A model generated the notes under the pieces. The model had not been told where the DNA came from. It saw only the letters and a list, made by a program, of their open reading frames with translations, and did no database searches. 64,000 nucleotides of DNA from Effrenium voratum (lineage: Eukaryota; Sar; Dinophyceae; Suessiales; Symbiodiniaceae), in the NCBI GenBank assembly GCA_963377175.1, contig CAUJNA010003244.1, positions 187,501 to 251,500 of the forward strand, given 5' to 3'. The translations under genes and the position numbers were made by a program. Below, one piece after another: positions 51,001-63,176 of this stretch (the stretch's first letter is position 1; each line of letters begins with the position of its first letter).

Positions 51001-54000
51001 TTTCCAGACCGTAGTAGTCCGCCATGTAGGCATTGACCTGCCCGCTCTTCGGGCTCTTGAGCTTGCTCTTGCCCTTGCCAAAGGGGTACGCGTAGGCAGC
51101 ATCATAGACATTCGCCCAGTTCGCGCCTTTGGACTTTTGCTTCCCCTTGTGCATGGCAAGGTCCCAGTGCCAGTCCGAGTCCATGAAGTTTGCGTGCTTG
51201 CTCGGACTCTTGCCTCCATATGGCTTTCCACCAAAACCTTTCCCTTTTCGCACACCCGGATGTTGTCTGTCTGGACATTCTCGGGCCATGTGGTTGCCCC
51301 ACAAATGAAGCAACCACTGCTCCCCTTAGTTCCTGGCACCACTGGCGTGGCAAACCCACGCTCCCGCCTCATGGCCGCCGTGGCCTGCTGTGCTTGTGAC
51401 CACGTCCGTTTCGCCTCCATGGCCATGAGCTCGGCATCCTTCTCGACCTTGTGAAGTTCCTGTAGTCGAGGATCATCTCCATCATCTCCTTGACCTCCGC
51501 CATCGGCGTCCCATCCACCGGGCTCTTCGCCTTGCCAGCCGACGTGATACTGCCATCCGTTGCTCCACCCGTCGCCCCATTCATCTCCCCAGTCTTCATA
51601 GCCAGCGTCTTCCACATACGACATGAGGGATTCAACTTCTGCAGCATGAAGATGATGTGCCGGGTTCGATGAGGGAAACCTGGTGGCCGTCAGCTGCTTC
51701 CCACAAGGTCTGCAAGGCATCGCTGATGCTTTCATAGTCCAATCTGCCGCTGGTGGTGCTCAGGATGTCTCTCCATTCCTCCGGGCTCAATGACGCAGCA
51801 ACCAGCAACCTCCATCCCCGAAGGACATTGATGATGAAGGAGTCCATCACATTGAGCTCCTCCTCCTCACCGTCATCCGCCGCTCCTGTCGCAGCTCCAG
51901 CAGGTTCCTGTCGTCCAGGTTGAGGTGTAGCTTCCGGTGGATCACTTTGTCCCGCAACTGGTGAGGCTGCAGCCGGTTCTCGATGTCCAGCCTGAGGTGA
52001 GGCTGCATCAGCTTCTTGTTGATCTTGAGGATCATTGGCATCATCCGCTTCATCCTCTTGGGCCACTCGCTGGTAGCCCTGTGACCTCCTGTGGCTAGAT
52101 GCCTCCGAGTTTTCATCAACTCGGCTGTCTCCACCGATCCCACTGATCGGGAGTCCACCAGTCTTGATGTTCCCCATCACGTTCCTGATCTTGGAGGAGG
52201 TAGCCCAAACGTTCTCTTGCTCGGGTCAACCCCGCTCCGCTCTTGCTTCAACCTGATGAGCGCCTCCTGAAACTCCTCGAACCCAAGAGTTTCCCGCACA
52301 AGGAAATCCGACACCTTCTCATTAAAGTACCTCTTGAAGGCGAAGTACTGGCTCATGATCGCCGCCGCATTCGACATGCTGCGACGAACCAGAGGGCTCA
52401 TAGCAAGCTTCCGGAGGTACTTCGCGACGCCATCCTCGGTGTCAAACTCCGACTGCGACCAACTCATCGCCAAAAGCCGTGCCGTTCCCGTCAGCTTCGA
52501 GATGAGTCTCGTCGCCAGGTACCTCCTCATGACGGTTTCCTTGCCATCCATGATCTCCCTGATCGGGCCAAAGGGCTCGCGATCGTGCCGAAGCTGGTGT
52601 CTTCCTGGAGCGTCACGTGCTCCGCTACCAATGCAATAGCCACCCTCGATGGCTCACGCGCAGATTTTCCTCCTCAAGGAAACGTGTCCATGGCTTGGTC
52701 GCCACAGGTTTGGCTGCAAAAGAAGAGGCCCCCTCTTGAGCCAAAGCGTCATGACATGTACAGTCAAAAGGGTCAGTGATCAATTGCAGGTTCCCAAAAA
52801 TGGTTACCGACACTGGAGCAACTCCAACAATGCCCAAATATCACGCGGGGCAATTTTGCATGCTGACCCTGGAGAGCCACAAATCCTCTTTGGATGTATG
52901 CCATAGTGGAACGACTACGTTTGTTTGGTTTGTTTTCCAAAGGGAACGGTTCCCACCGTTCAACAAGCCTCCTTTGGTGTGGTTTAGGGGGTTCACCTTG
53001 TTTTCTACAAGTTCTCCAAAAGGTTAGCCTTAAAACCAGGAAGCCCCGAAGCTTGCATTTTTTCCTTTCATGTCCCCCTAGCCAAACAGGGTTTCCCTAA
53101 AGGACATAGCCAAGACTGAGGGAATGAGGGGAATGGCTCCCGTCCATTCGTCCCACTTCGGCCGCGCCAGGTCTACGCGCCTTGGCGCGACCCGGTGCTG
53201 CTGGAGGAGTTCCCCGGGCGGTCGCAGATGCTCAGCTTCCTGGAAAAGCACGGCATCGGGCACCAGCGCCACGGCTTTGCTCCCATCATCATTACTACAT
53301 GTGGGTTTGCAGTCCCCCGCACCCCCAGTGTAATTATGGGCCCTAGTACCACCCATTGAAAGGGGAGCCTCAAGGGGGATGTTAAACAATGGTGTTGCAA
53401 CATGCTGAAACAAGAGGGTTCGCCCAACCCTAGACCCAACAATATGAATGGGGTCGGTCTGTAAATGGGATCCGATCCGTATTTTGCCATGAACATGTCG
53501 AAGGCATAGTGGTTTGTATACGCGTTCCGTAAGATGCTTCCTTCGAATTGGATCGAAACGGGTCTGGGCAGGGTTGCGGGAAGTGCCTTCTGTACTGGGA
53601 AACACGGCCTTCCAAACGAACCCTTTGCTTTCAAGGGGCTATCTGTTTAGAAACAAGTTTCCTCATTCCCTCAGTACCTTTGCTATCCGACCTGCCTGAA
53701 GAATGCGACAACAGATTGTTCATCCATAGCCTTTTTTTCAGCCCCAAACCCACCTTGAAGCCACTCAATTCCAGCGCTACACCAACCCACCCACGATAAA
53801 CCAACCCGAAACCAACCCTAAACCAACCCGAAACCAACCCTGACCAACCCTGAACCAGCTTTAAATCCACCCTGGAACCCGCCCTAAACCAGTCCTCAAC
53901 CAAGACCCAAGGATCGTGTCCCAGTCCTCAAAGCGCTACTCCACGGACGCCAACATCTGCGGGCTCAGCAACGAGGCCCCGTTGCGCCATCGGTCGAAGA

Positions 54001-57000
54001 CAGAAAAACGGACACGCCTAGCAGAAAAGGGAAATAATGATCCTTCCGGCACTGTGATACCCAGACAGCTAGTTGTTTTGCTGGGGAACCTCGAAAGTGG
54101 TTGGTGGACATGAATCATGGCGGAATTCTGGTGTCCAAAGGGTCTCGAATAAGAATCCGTACTGGTAGGATTCAAGCTTCTCCCCGAACCACTCCCCTTC
54201 CATGTAGTTTGAGTCTATGGTTCGCTTTGGGAGGACCAGGCGGCTCAGGGCCGCGAAAGAACCAGGCACTTTGAAGGTTTTGGATGATGGACATTGGGTT
54301 TCAAGGTCACTCTTTGTGAAACGTTTTTTCGTTCATCCCGTTTCCTCCAAATAAGGGCTGAATAAGGTCTTCTTTCTGAAACAGGGTGGCCAACCTGGGT
54401 TGCCCCGTGATCAAAGGGACTCATGAATTTGGGTCCATTGGGCAGCGCTACTGGGGGGAGAGCTGCATGTCTTTCGGGGCGGAGGGCAAAAAAGAGAGAC
54501 ACATACCCACAAAATACGCGAGTTCCCTATCTTCTTGCAAGATGGGGGTCGAAGGGGATACCCTTGACCTATGGTGCCCGTTGCCAATTGTTAGCTTGTA
54601 AACCATGATGTGGCCATGGCCATGTGCATTCCCAACAATATGACCACCAGAAACAAATAGGGACCAGCCGAAACGATGGGGTACCCAAGACCGATGCCCT
54701 GGAAATCTTGTCGGCAGAGGGCATCATTCAAAGGGCACCTGGTACGTCATTACCTGACAAGAGACATCAGCACCTCCTTACCCCTGTCCGACAAAGGGCC
54801 TCAGAATCTTCGGGAACTCGATCAAAAGGTTCCTTCCGAATGTTTCCCACAGGCCTACAACTCGCCTCTGCATCCTCTTGCAGTAGTCCCGAATGGCCCG
54901 CAAGTGGTTTCTCAAGGGTCTTTTTCATTTATGGTGCAATTGGTCAGCCGCCAGGACGTGCATGGTTGCCACTCATCTTAGCTCTGGAGGCCACACGAAT
55001 CCGAATACTCCCAAAACGGGGAACCACCCCTAGTGTGGTCCTCCGGAGTACCCTCCCACCAAACATGGAATCTGACAGGGACATCCTGGAAGACCAATTT
55101 TCTCTGGGGACTTTATGGTTTTCCATGGCAAGGTGGGAGGTACATTCTAGTTACCTTCGAGCCCTTGGCTCAAGTGCATCGCTTTTCATCTTCCTCTATG
55201 CCTTTCCGGCCGGAACCCGTGGAGGATTGGTTCCAGAAGCTGCCAGACCTGCTGTCCAGCAAGAGCTGGACGCTGGCATGCGGCAGGCCTCAGGCAGCAC
55301 TCCTGCACAAGGAGGGCCCCTCAGGCGGGCGCGTTCTGAAGATCGACCTGAGCCTTGACCTGCCTGGCCCTGTGCTGCTACGACCTGAGGCACGGCCGAT
55401 GTATGACCAGCTGAACCCACAGCCCGGTGTTCACACGGAACTCCAGAAGCTGATTGCTCCGGGGGAAGCAATCATTCGCACCCACCTGGACCGGACGCCC
55501 TCGCGGCTGGCAAATGCTCTCTTTGGCAAGGTGGAGGACTCCGTGTCCTTGACCTGCACCAAGGGCACTCCCATGCACTACAAAACATCCAGGGACTTTC
55601 CCCAGCAAGGAGACAGTGGCTACACCTGCGCGGAGGCTGCCGGCAAGTACATCGAGCGGCTGGTGTGGCTGCGCCCAGACCCAAACGGCAAGTGCAGAAT
55701 CATTATGGCATGGCAGGTTCCGCATGAGGAGTTTGCACTTTGGGCCACCTTCCAATTTGTGCAACTCATGGAATCGGTGAAGGCATCGTACGAATGGTTT
55801 TACAAACACCTCAGCACCAGCGAGGCCATGAAGCTAGAGCAGGAGTTCTACGTGAGCCTCAGCGTTTCTCGACTCGGTGGCTTGCCCCCGCTGGTGCCTG
55901 GCCAGTCTGACAGCTGCATTTATGTGGATGCTGGCCAGAGTCTTGGGCTGTGTCATTGGGAACACTTTGAAGGGACATTTCACTTGGCGGAGTACCTGAA
56001 GATTTTCCTGGCCCGCATGGGCGAAGAGATCTGCGCCTTCCAGTCCAAGGACGGCCGGAAGCTGGCGCCCCACCAGTGTGTCGTGCGCAGGGACCAGTGG
56101 CAGCGGGTCAGGGGACGATTCTTCGAGGCATTTCGGATACAGAAATCCGCCTACCGCCGTTGCAATGGCGGGAAGAATGCCCCCGTCATTTATGAGAATG
56201 CAAGGCTGGAGCTCCTCGATGTGCCAAGGCCTCAAAGACATGTGCGAGCAGATCCGCAGGGATCCGTGCTCGTCATTCACAACACCTTTTGGGACGTCCA
56301 GGAGAGACCCTGCAGATCCATGAAACGGCGCCGCACTGTTTCCTTTCCTCTGAGTCGGCCCATCTTTGAGTGAGAGCGCCCTGCTGCCTAGGCAAGTTTT
56401 AATTTGAATTCGGGAGGCTGGCACCCTGTGAAGCCGCAAAGGACCCCACACAGTTTGGCCTGCGTGACTCAATACAGTCAGGGATGCATGTCCAGGAAAA
56501 GCACCCCTCCTTGATGTACAGAACAGGGCAAGTTATATGCCGTGTGTGCAGTTGCCTATGCCAGCTGCCAGATGGTGCCCTTTCAAGATGAATGAGCCGC
56601 AGATATATACAGGACCATTTCATGGGGAGACATCTGGAAACACGTGCGAGCGTCGCAAGGGTGATATCGCATGCATCAGTTTCATTTCGAGAGCAACAAA
56701 TAGGATACACCCATGAACTTCTCAAGGGGTCTGTTTGCCAAACAATGTGGGTCAACCCCTGATTATTGAGGTCATCCGAATCCAAAGTTGACACCATTCT
56801 CGTGATTTTCTGAGGGTTGCACTTTTGAGGTTGGTTTCAAGGGAGACTCCGGTACCACCTCAATTGGTGGTTTGGATTGGCGGTTTGGTGGTTTGCAGCC
56901 CAGTTCCTTTTGACGCCAAATGGGCAAGCTGGCAAGCTGCCTCCAAGGTCCAAACCACCGAACCAAACACCAAAGGGGTACTGCAGGGTTGGGAAAAAAG

Positions 57001-60000
57001 GGCGCCAATCCAAATCACCCATAGGGAGGCTGATTTAGGTAGGGGAAGCCAGAGGCTTAGAGGGGAAACCGGAGCGTGTTGGCACATTGAGAGAGCACCC
57101 ACCAGCTATGAGCGCCGATGCTCAGGCTGAAGATTTGGAGTCCATGCAGACCCCCATCACCATCGTGAACCCCATCATGGGCGTGTGGCCCAAAGACGCC
57201 CCCGACCAGCCGCTTGGGGCGTGAAAACAGACGCCAACGCGGGGAATTCTTCTGCACATATGTACATATACATTTTTTGGAGACTGAGGGACTGTGTGAT
57301 GGTGCACTTTCTCTGTGATTTTGAGGCTTGATACTTTGAGCAAGTTGTACGTGTGCTTTGCTGAAGAGTGTGTGTAACTGCGAGTTCTGAATCACTCAAT
57401 TGGGTCCTCTATCTACACGGATTGTTGTAACATGCTCTGACTGCTGCTGCTCGTTCAAGCCAGAGTAGCTGCAATCCTCTTAGCATCTTCCTTTGCATTC
57501 CTGATTAGCATTAGTAACTGTATTAAATTATAATTCAAACATAATCCAGCATGGAAAGACAAGCCTAATCTGCCTGCTCCTCAAAAGAAGTGAAAAACAA
57601 TAGACCATGAAGGACAAATACAAATTCAGTTCTATTGGTTTACACGTGTTAAATCGCAACGCTTTGAATTTAAATCATAGTTTGATCACAATTCAGTAGG
57701 ATCTTAATCAGTATGTGGATAGAATCTAATACGGGAATACAAGCTGGTTGCTTCTTCTAATTTGCAAGCCCCTTAACAGTAGTGAACAACCAGGTAAAAA
57801 CTAATGGACAAAGCTGATTCCATTTCAATATTGGCTTGAATTCAATTTGCATTGTTATTTTGAAGCAGATTGTACATTATACGTCCCTTGCAAGTAGGGT
57901 TCCAATTATAGTTTAATCAGAACTCTTACTTTGGATGTTTTTTTTGTGGATCAAAGTTTTAATAGGAGTTGTGTCCAATTCTACGTAAGAGTCCCTCCCT
58001 TTCCAAGTAGCGCTTTGATTATCCTTATACATGAATTAGACGTTGAGTAGAATCTAGCAGGAAAAGACACGCTGGCTGTTTCTTGTAATTAGTTCGGTTA
58101 TGGCTCTTATTGCGAATCAACCTTAAATAGGAATTTGTTTGCAAGTATCTAGGATGCTCATTAGATTTAGTTGTGGTTCAAATAGAAGCTGGTAACGAAA
58201 GACAAGCCGGTTGTTTCTGCTAGCTTGTTTTATTAGAATTATTATTGTGAAGTTGATGTAAGAAGGTATTCCTTTCCAAGTACGGCTTGACGTAGAATTC
58301 AATTAGAATGAACATATATATATATATATATATATACATATATGGTACCCCCCCCCCCCCAGGGACCTACCTTGTTGATGAATTCACTGGTATTTGCAGT
58401 GTTTTCTACCCTTTTTTGGGCTTTGGGGAGAGCAATGAAAAAGAAGCGTTTCCAAGGATGTTCTGGAAGCTTCAGGCTTGATTGAAACCGAATTAACCGA
58501 TTTAATCTAAATCGGGCATGGATTCAAGATTCAAGATTCAAGAGTCCAGGCCAAACTTTTCCAGGGATTCTTGAATCCAGGCGTCGATTTAAACCGATTT
58601 AAACCGATTTAACTTAAATCGGGCATGGATTCAAGATTCAAGATTCAAGACTCCCTGAAAAAGTTGGGCCTGGATTCTTGAATCTTGAATCTTGAATCCA
58701 TGCCCCGAATTAAGTTAAATCGGTTTAAATCGGTTTAAATCGACGCCTGGATTCAAGATTCCCTGGAAAAGTTTGGCCTGGATTCTTGAATCTTGAATCC
58801 ATGCCCGATTTAAACTTAAATCGATTTAAATCGCTTTAAATCAAGACCCAAATTCAACATTGTACTTTGCGCGGCTTGTACTTTGGCACAGTGTTGTGCA
58901 AGCATCCAAGTCCTGATTATTCATTCAATCTGTTTCAATCTAGGCCCACATTCAAGATTGTAGGTCAAAGTTTTCTAGGGAATCTTGATCCCAGGCTCAA
59001 CTGAAATTTCAGTCGGTCTCAATGGGTTTCACTCGGGCCTGGACTCGCGTTTGCAAAGAAGACTTGTCTAGAGAATAGGGGTTCTTTCCTTATCAAATCC
59101 TGTTAAAGCTCATATTGAATTGCAAGTGTATATTGGGAAAGGAACTCTATTTAAACTCGCAATCTCAAATTTGGCTACCATTAGGATTCTGACCAAATAT
59201 TTCCGTATTGAGTCCCAATTAAATCCTGTTCAAGTTCAAATGAGCATTTAGAGAGCGTTCGTTGGTGGAGATGTGAATTGAGTATGAAAAACGCTACAAC
59301 ACTGTGTTTTACGGTGTTTTCTGACCAAGGTAGTGTTAGGACTAGTGAAAGACACAAGTTTGGGACCTTTGGATTCTTTCCTTATGCATTCCACTTAGTA
59401 TGTTTTATCAAATTCGACCTTATTTCTGATTGAAATTCAATGGAGCTCAAGAAGGACATACTCCAGCCAAAATTGCGATTTAGATTCGAACTTAAATATT
59501 GATTGTTTATTTCAAATTAAATGGTACAAACGATTTCCTGTCCAATAGACCATTGTACATTGAAATTCAATCACTTTCAGAACTAGCTAGTCCTAGTTTG
59601 GTCCTAGTCCTAGTTGGGAGATCCTTGGTTCTAGGCCAAGTATGGTCCTCGCTTACTGAAATACATAGAACGTATAAAGGACATTACAAAGGAAGTTCGT
59701 TATGAATTGTAGTTAATATATTAGTCAAGTTCTATGCAACTTCTAGCTGAACAGTTGAATTTGAAATAAGGATAATATCCAGTCAGAATTTACATGTTAG
59801 GACCAAATATTAAACAGGACTTTTTTTTCCATCAGAATGTAATACTTGACATCCAAATACTATAAGAAGTAGAATTAAATGGTCTAGTCCTAGTTTGGTC
59901 CTAGATGAGAGATCCTTGGTTCTAGTGTTAGGTTGCTCCCTAGTTTACTGCAATAATTAGAAAATATACAGGACATTGCAGAGGAAGTTATGCTTGAAGT

Positions 60001-63000
60001 TCATTTTTTGTAAGAATCTGAGGTGGGTCATCTAGTCCTAGTTTGGTCCTAGTCCCAGTTGAGAGATCCTGGGTTCTAGTCTCATTTGGTCCTGGTCCTA
60101 GTTGAGAGATCGTTCCTCCCAGTCCTAGATGGGCAATTCATGCACTGGAGAGGCAACCAAAAGGTAGGTCCCTGGGGGGGGGGGGGTAGCATATATATAT
60201 ATATATAGAGTCAAATGAGGAAAGACACGCGGGTTGCTTCTTTCTTTGTGCTTGCCCCTTCCCTGGAGAGAACCTGCAATACGGAAACAAGGTTAGACTT
60301 GGACAAATGCACACACACACACACGGAGAACAAAAACACCTCGAGAGAACCGACAAATCAAACAACAGCAGCGAGAAATCCAACCAGCAACGTGGAGAAA
60401 ACCGAAAAAAAAATAAGCACACACCTCGAGAACAAAGACAACCAACAAAACACTCGAGAACACCCACAAAAATCAAAGCATCTCGAGAACACAACAAAAA
60501 ACACAAGAGCCATGTTTCCAGAACCCTTTCAGCATGAGTACTTGTTGTTTTGTGGTTTGCTGGAGATTTGTTTCTTTCTTGAGGCTTTTTGGTTTTCTCT
60601 AATCTGTTTGGTTTTGCTTGGGCTCAAGATGCTTCCCCTTGGAGTCTGGCCACTGACCTAAGCTCGACGCACGGGACGAAAGCCATGGGACTGGATACCT
60701 CCGTTGCCCAGTGGGCTGCTTCCGTTTTCCTCATTTTTTTTGGCGAAGGGCTCCCCTTGAAACTCCACCAACCCAAAAACATGGGTGGCTTTTTTTTTCC
60801 CCATGGCCACTGGGCAGTTGAGTTCAGGTCAAACGTTTCTCCTCTTTCCAAGAATCATGGAAGTGGACAGGGTTGGCAGACTAGCATCCTCCACAGGCCA
60901 CTTGTCCATTTCCTTGATTGTGGAAAAAGGGTGGCTGGATCAGGGATTTGAATATGAGGAAACAAGCTAGTCTTGGATCGTTAGGCTCGCAAATTGAAAC
61001 TTGGATACATCAAACCTCCAAATGGTTAAACAAAACAAAAATATATATGTTGCTCACGCGGAACCCGGGTATCGTGCATTTCAGGCATTAAGGGTCCCAG
61101 ACGGGGTAACCCCCTTTCATCTTGGCTTCCACAATCCCCTATCCGAGTTTCTCCGTGTAGAAAACGCTTCCCCTTGTGCGCCCCCTTCGGAATGGCACGA
61201 AGGGGAGCAGTAAACAAGTACCAGACAGGCAAAAACACGCAAATCCACGAGACAAAAGGGGGATGTTTAGAGGAAGCCGCAAGTGACGCTTCAGTTCGGG
61301 GCTCATTCAACAGTTGTCGAGCCAGCAAGAAACCGATAGGTTGATTCCTTATGCCCCTTTGTGGTTTGCTCGAACATCCCCTTGTTTATTCTCAGCACCC
61401 GAATGACATTCAACGTACTGCGGATGGAAGAAAACCATTTCGCACCACTTTGAAACCACGATTGAAGCCGTTGTGTGTTGGTAATTGCAGGAGAATCGAA
61501 TCATTCCAGTGTTTCTGAACGGTGGTGCCTAAGAGGATTCCGTAACCATCCACAGTAGGTTTCTGTGAAGGCAGGAAGAGGTGACCCTCAAGTTCGAGAA
61601 GGGCAGATGCGTGCAGATCAACGGCAAGGCGGTGACGCCGCTGGAGGCGGATGGGCAGATGGAACGGACGGAACGGGTGGAACGGGTTTTCGAGCGTGCC
61701 GCGGGACCTTTTGAAATGGGGCAGCTGAACAAGTTGAAGTTTGAATCATCGTTTGTTTGCACACCATGAACGGGTTGATGTTTGAACACCATGGTTGTTT
61801 CGTAGCAAAATGAGTGGATACATGAACCACGCCTGTGGCATGTTTTTGGAGCTGGATGCAATTCGACCCATTCAGCCACATCCCCCGGCATCCAAAAAGC
61901 CACCCCAGCCACCCCAGTGAAAGGCGGTGCAGCTGAGCAACCAAATCGCGGGCCGCAACGGCGTGGGCCTGTGCCAAGCCCTGGAGAACCGGATTTTGGG
62001 CACCAAGTCCCGGGGCGTCTATGAGGCCGATTCCGAGAACCCCATAAAACCGCGGCGCGGGTCGGTTAGAGGGGCGCCCCCCCAAAACCATTTGGGGCAA
62101 GCAACATGCTTTTGTTGATTTTTTGTTTGCCGGCTGGGCCTTTTAAATGGAAGGGCTCTCAAAATCACTTTTGGCTCCCGTGGTTCCCCTTTAAACCCAA
62201 GAAGCGGCCGCTGCTCGAGTTATTCAGCCTAAGAAGTATCCCCAGCTCCAGAACCTCGCGGAAACTCCCCGAACTCAGAACCTGAGCCATTGACATTGGC
62301 AATGACCCCCAGCTGAACAATAGGTCAATATGAGTTCAAGCATATTTGATCAGGTGGCCCAACCAAGCCCCCAAACTTCATGCCAACCCCCCATTTCTCC
62401 CCATCCCCCCCACCCCACACCCCCACACAATCCACAACCCGCAGCCCACAACCCACAACCAAACACCCACAACCCACAACCCACAACCCCCCCCCCCCTG
62501 CACCCAACACACCAACCCAAACCTGCGCCCCAAACTCCCCAAATTCACCAAATTCCCAAAATTCCCTAAACACACACACACACACCAACACCCCAACACC
62601 CCACCACCCCAACACCCCAACACCCCAACACCCCACCACCCCAACATCCCAACACCCCAACACCCCAACAACCCAGCACCCCAACACCCCAACACCCCAA
62701 CCCCCCAATACCCTGACACCAGAACACCCCCAATATCCCAACACCCCAATGTCATCCCAATCCCGCCTCCAGCCCACCCCCCTGGCCCTTGGGCCCTTCC
62801 TTTCCAGATAGTTTTGGACCCCCAGTAAAATTAGATTCTCCAACTTTGCCATGTTTGAAGTCCATTTACTTGGGCGTGTCATTGTATTTTTGGTTGGCCC
62901 ACTCTTGTTTTGTTCAGAAAGGGTCTCCTACTTCCATAGCGACTCGAACAAGTGGGTGAAAAATGAGAGAGGCCCCCCTACCTCAGTCTGGGCTGATCTC

Positions 63001-63138
63001 GTGTGGGTGAGCGTTTCGATGGTGTGGTCCTTCTCCCTCTCACGTGTGCGAAGCAAAGGGCAGTGTGGTGGAAGTCTACTTTTCTCTTATCGGCCTGGAG
63101 GGCCAACCCCTTCTGGAGACCGTTCACATTTGTGGTCG

Positions 63139-63176
<38 letters not shown>

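Larger units (their letters stand above)
45570..52715 (-). mobile_element. Degenerate Ty1/copia retrotransposon in a synthase intron
   Basis: Read leftward, gag, a zinc knuckle, protease, integrase, reverse transcriptase and RNase H follow in the copia order. Stops and frameshifts split them, so no single long polyprotein remains. Direct repeats of 82-84 bp close both ends, and a primer-binding-like site follows the 5' copy. It lies opposite to the synthase gene within the intron between 45167 and 53171. No convincing target duplication was found (GGTTC against GGTTT at best). The RNase H frame reads into the 3' repeat. Confidence 0.88.
58344..60190. mobile_element. Unclassified 1.85-kb element with 30-bp inverted ends
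   Basis: 58344-58373 (GGTAC then thirteen C, AGGGACCTACCTT) and the complement of 60161-60190 agree at 29 of 30 positions, and (TA)n runs lie directly outside on both sides. The inside contains no ORF of protein-like character; the longest frame is 68 codons. It holds a long palindrome and four copies of a CTAGTCCTAGTTTGGTCCTAG motif. It looks like a non-autonomous DNA element inserted at TA. Confidence 0.65.

Noticed and set aside
54386..54600. A + strand frame with GTHEFGSIGQRYWGESCMSF as a synthase exon
   Set aside because: It does not match the family sequence expected between the exons at 53912 and 57126, which already join in frame without it.
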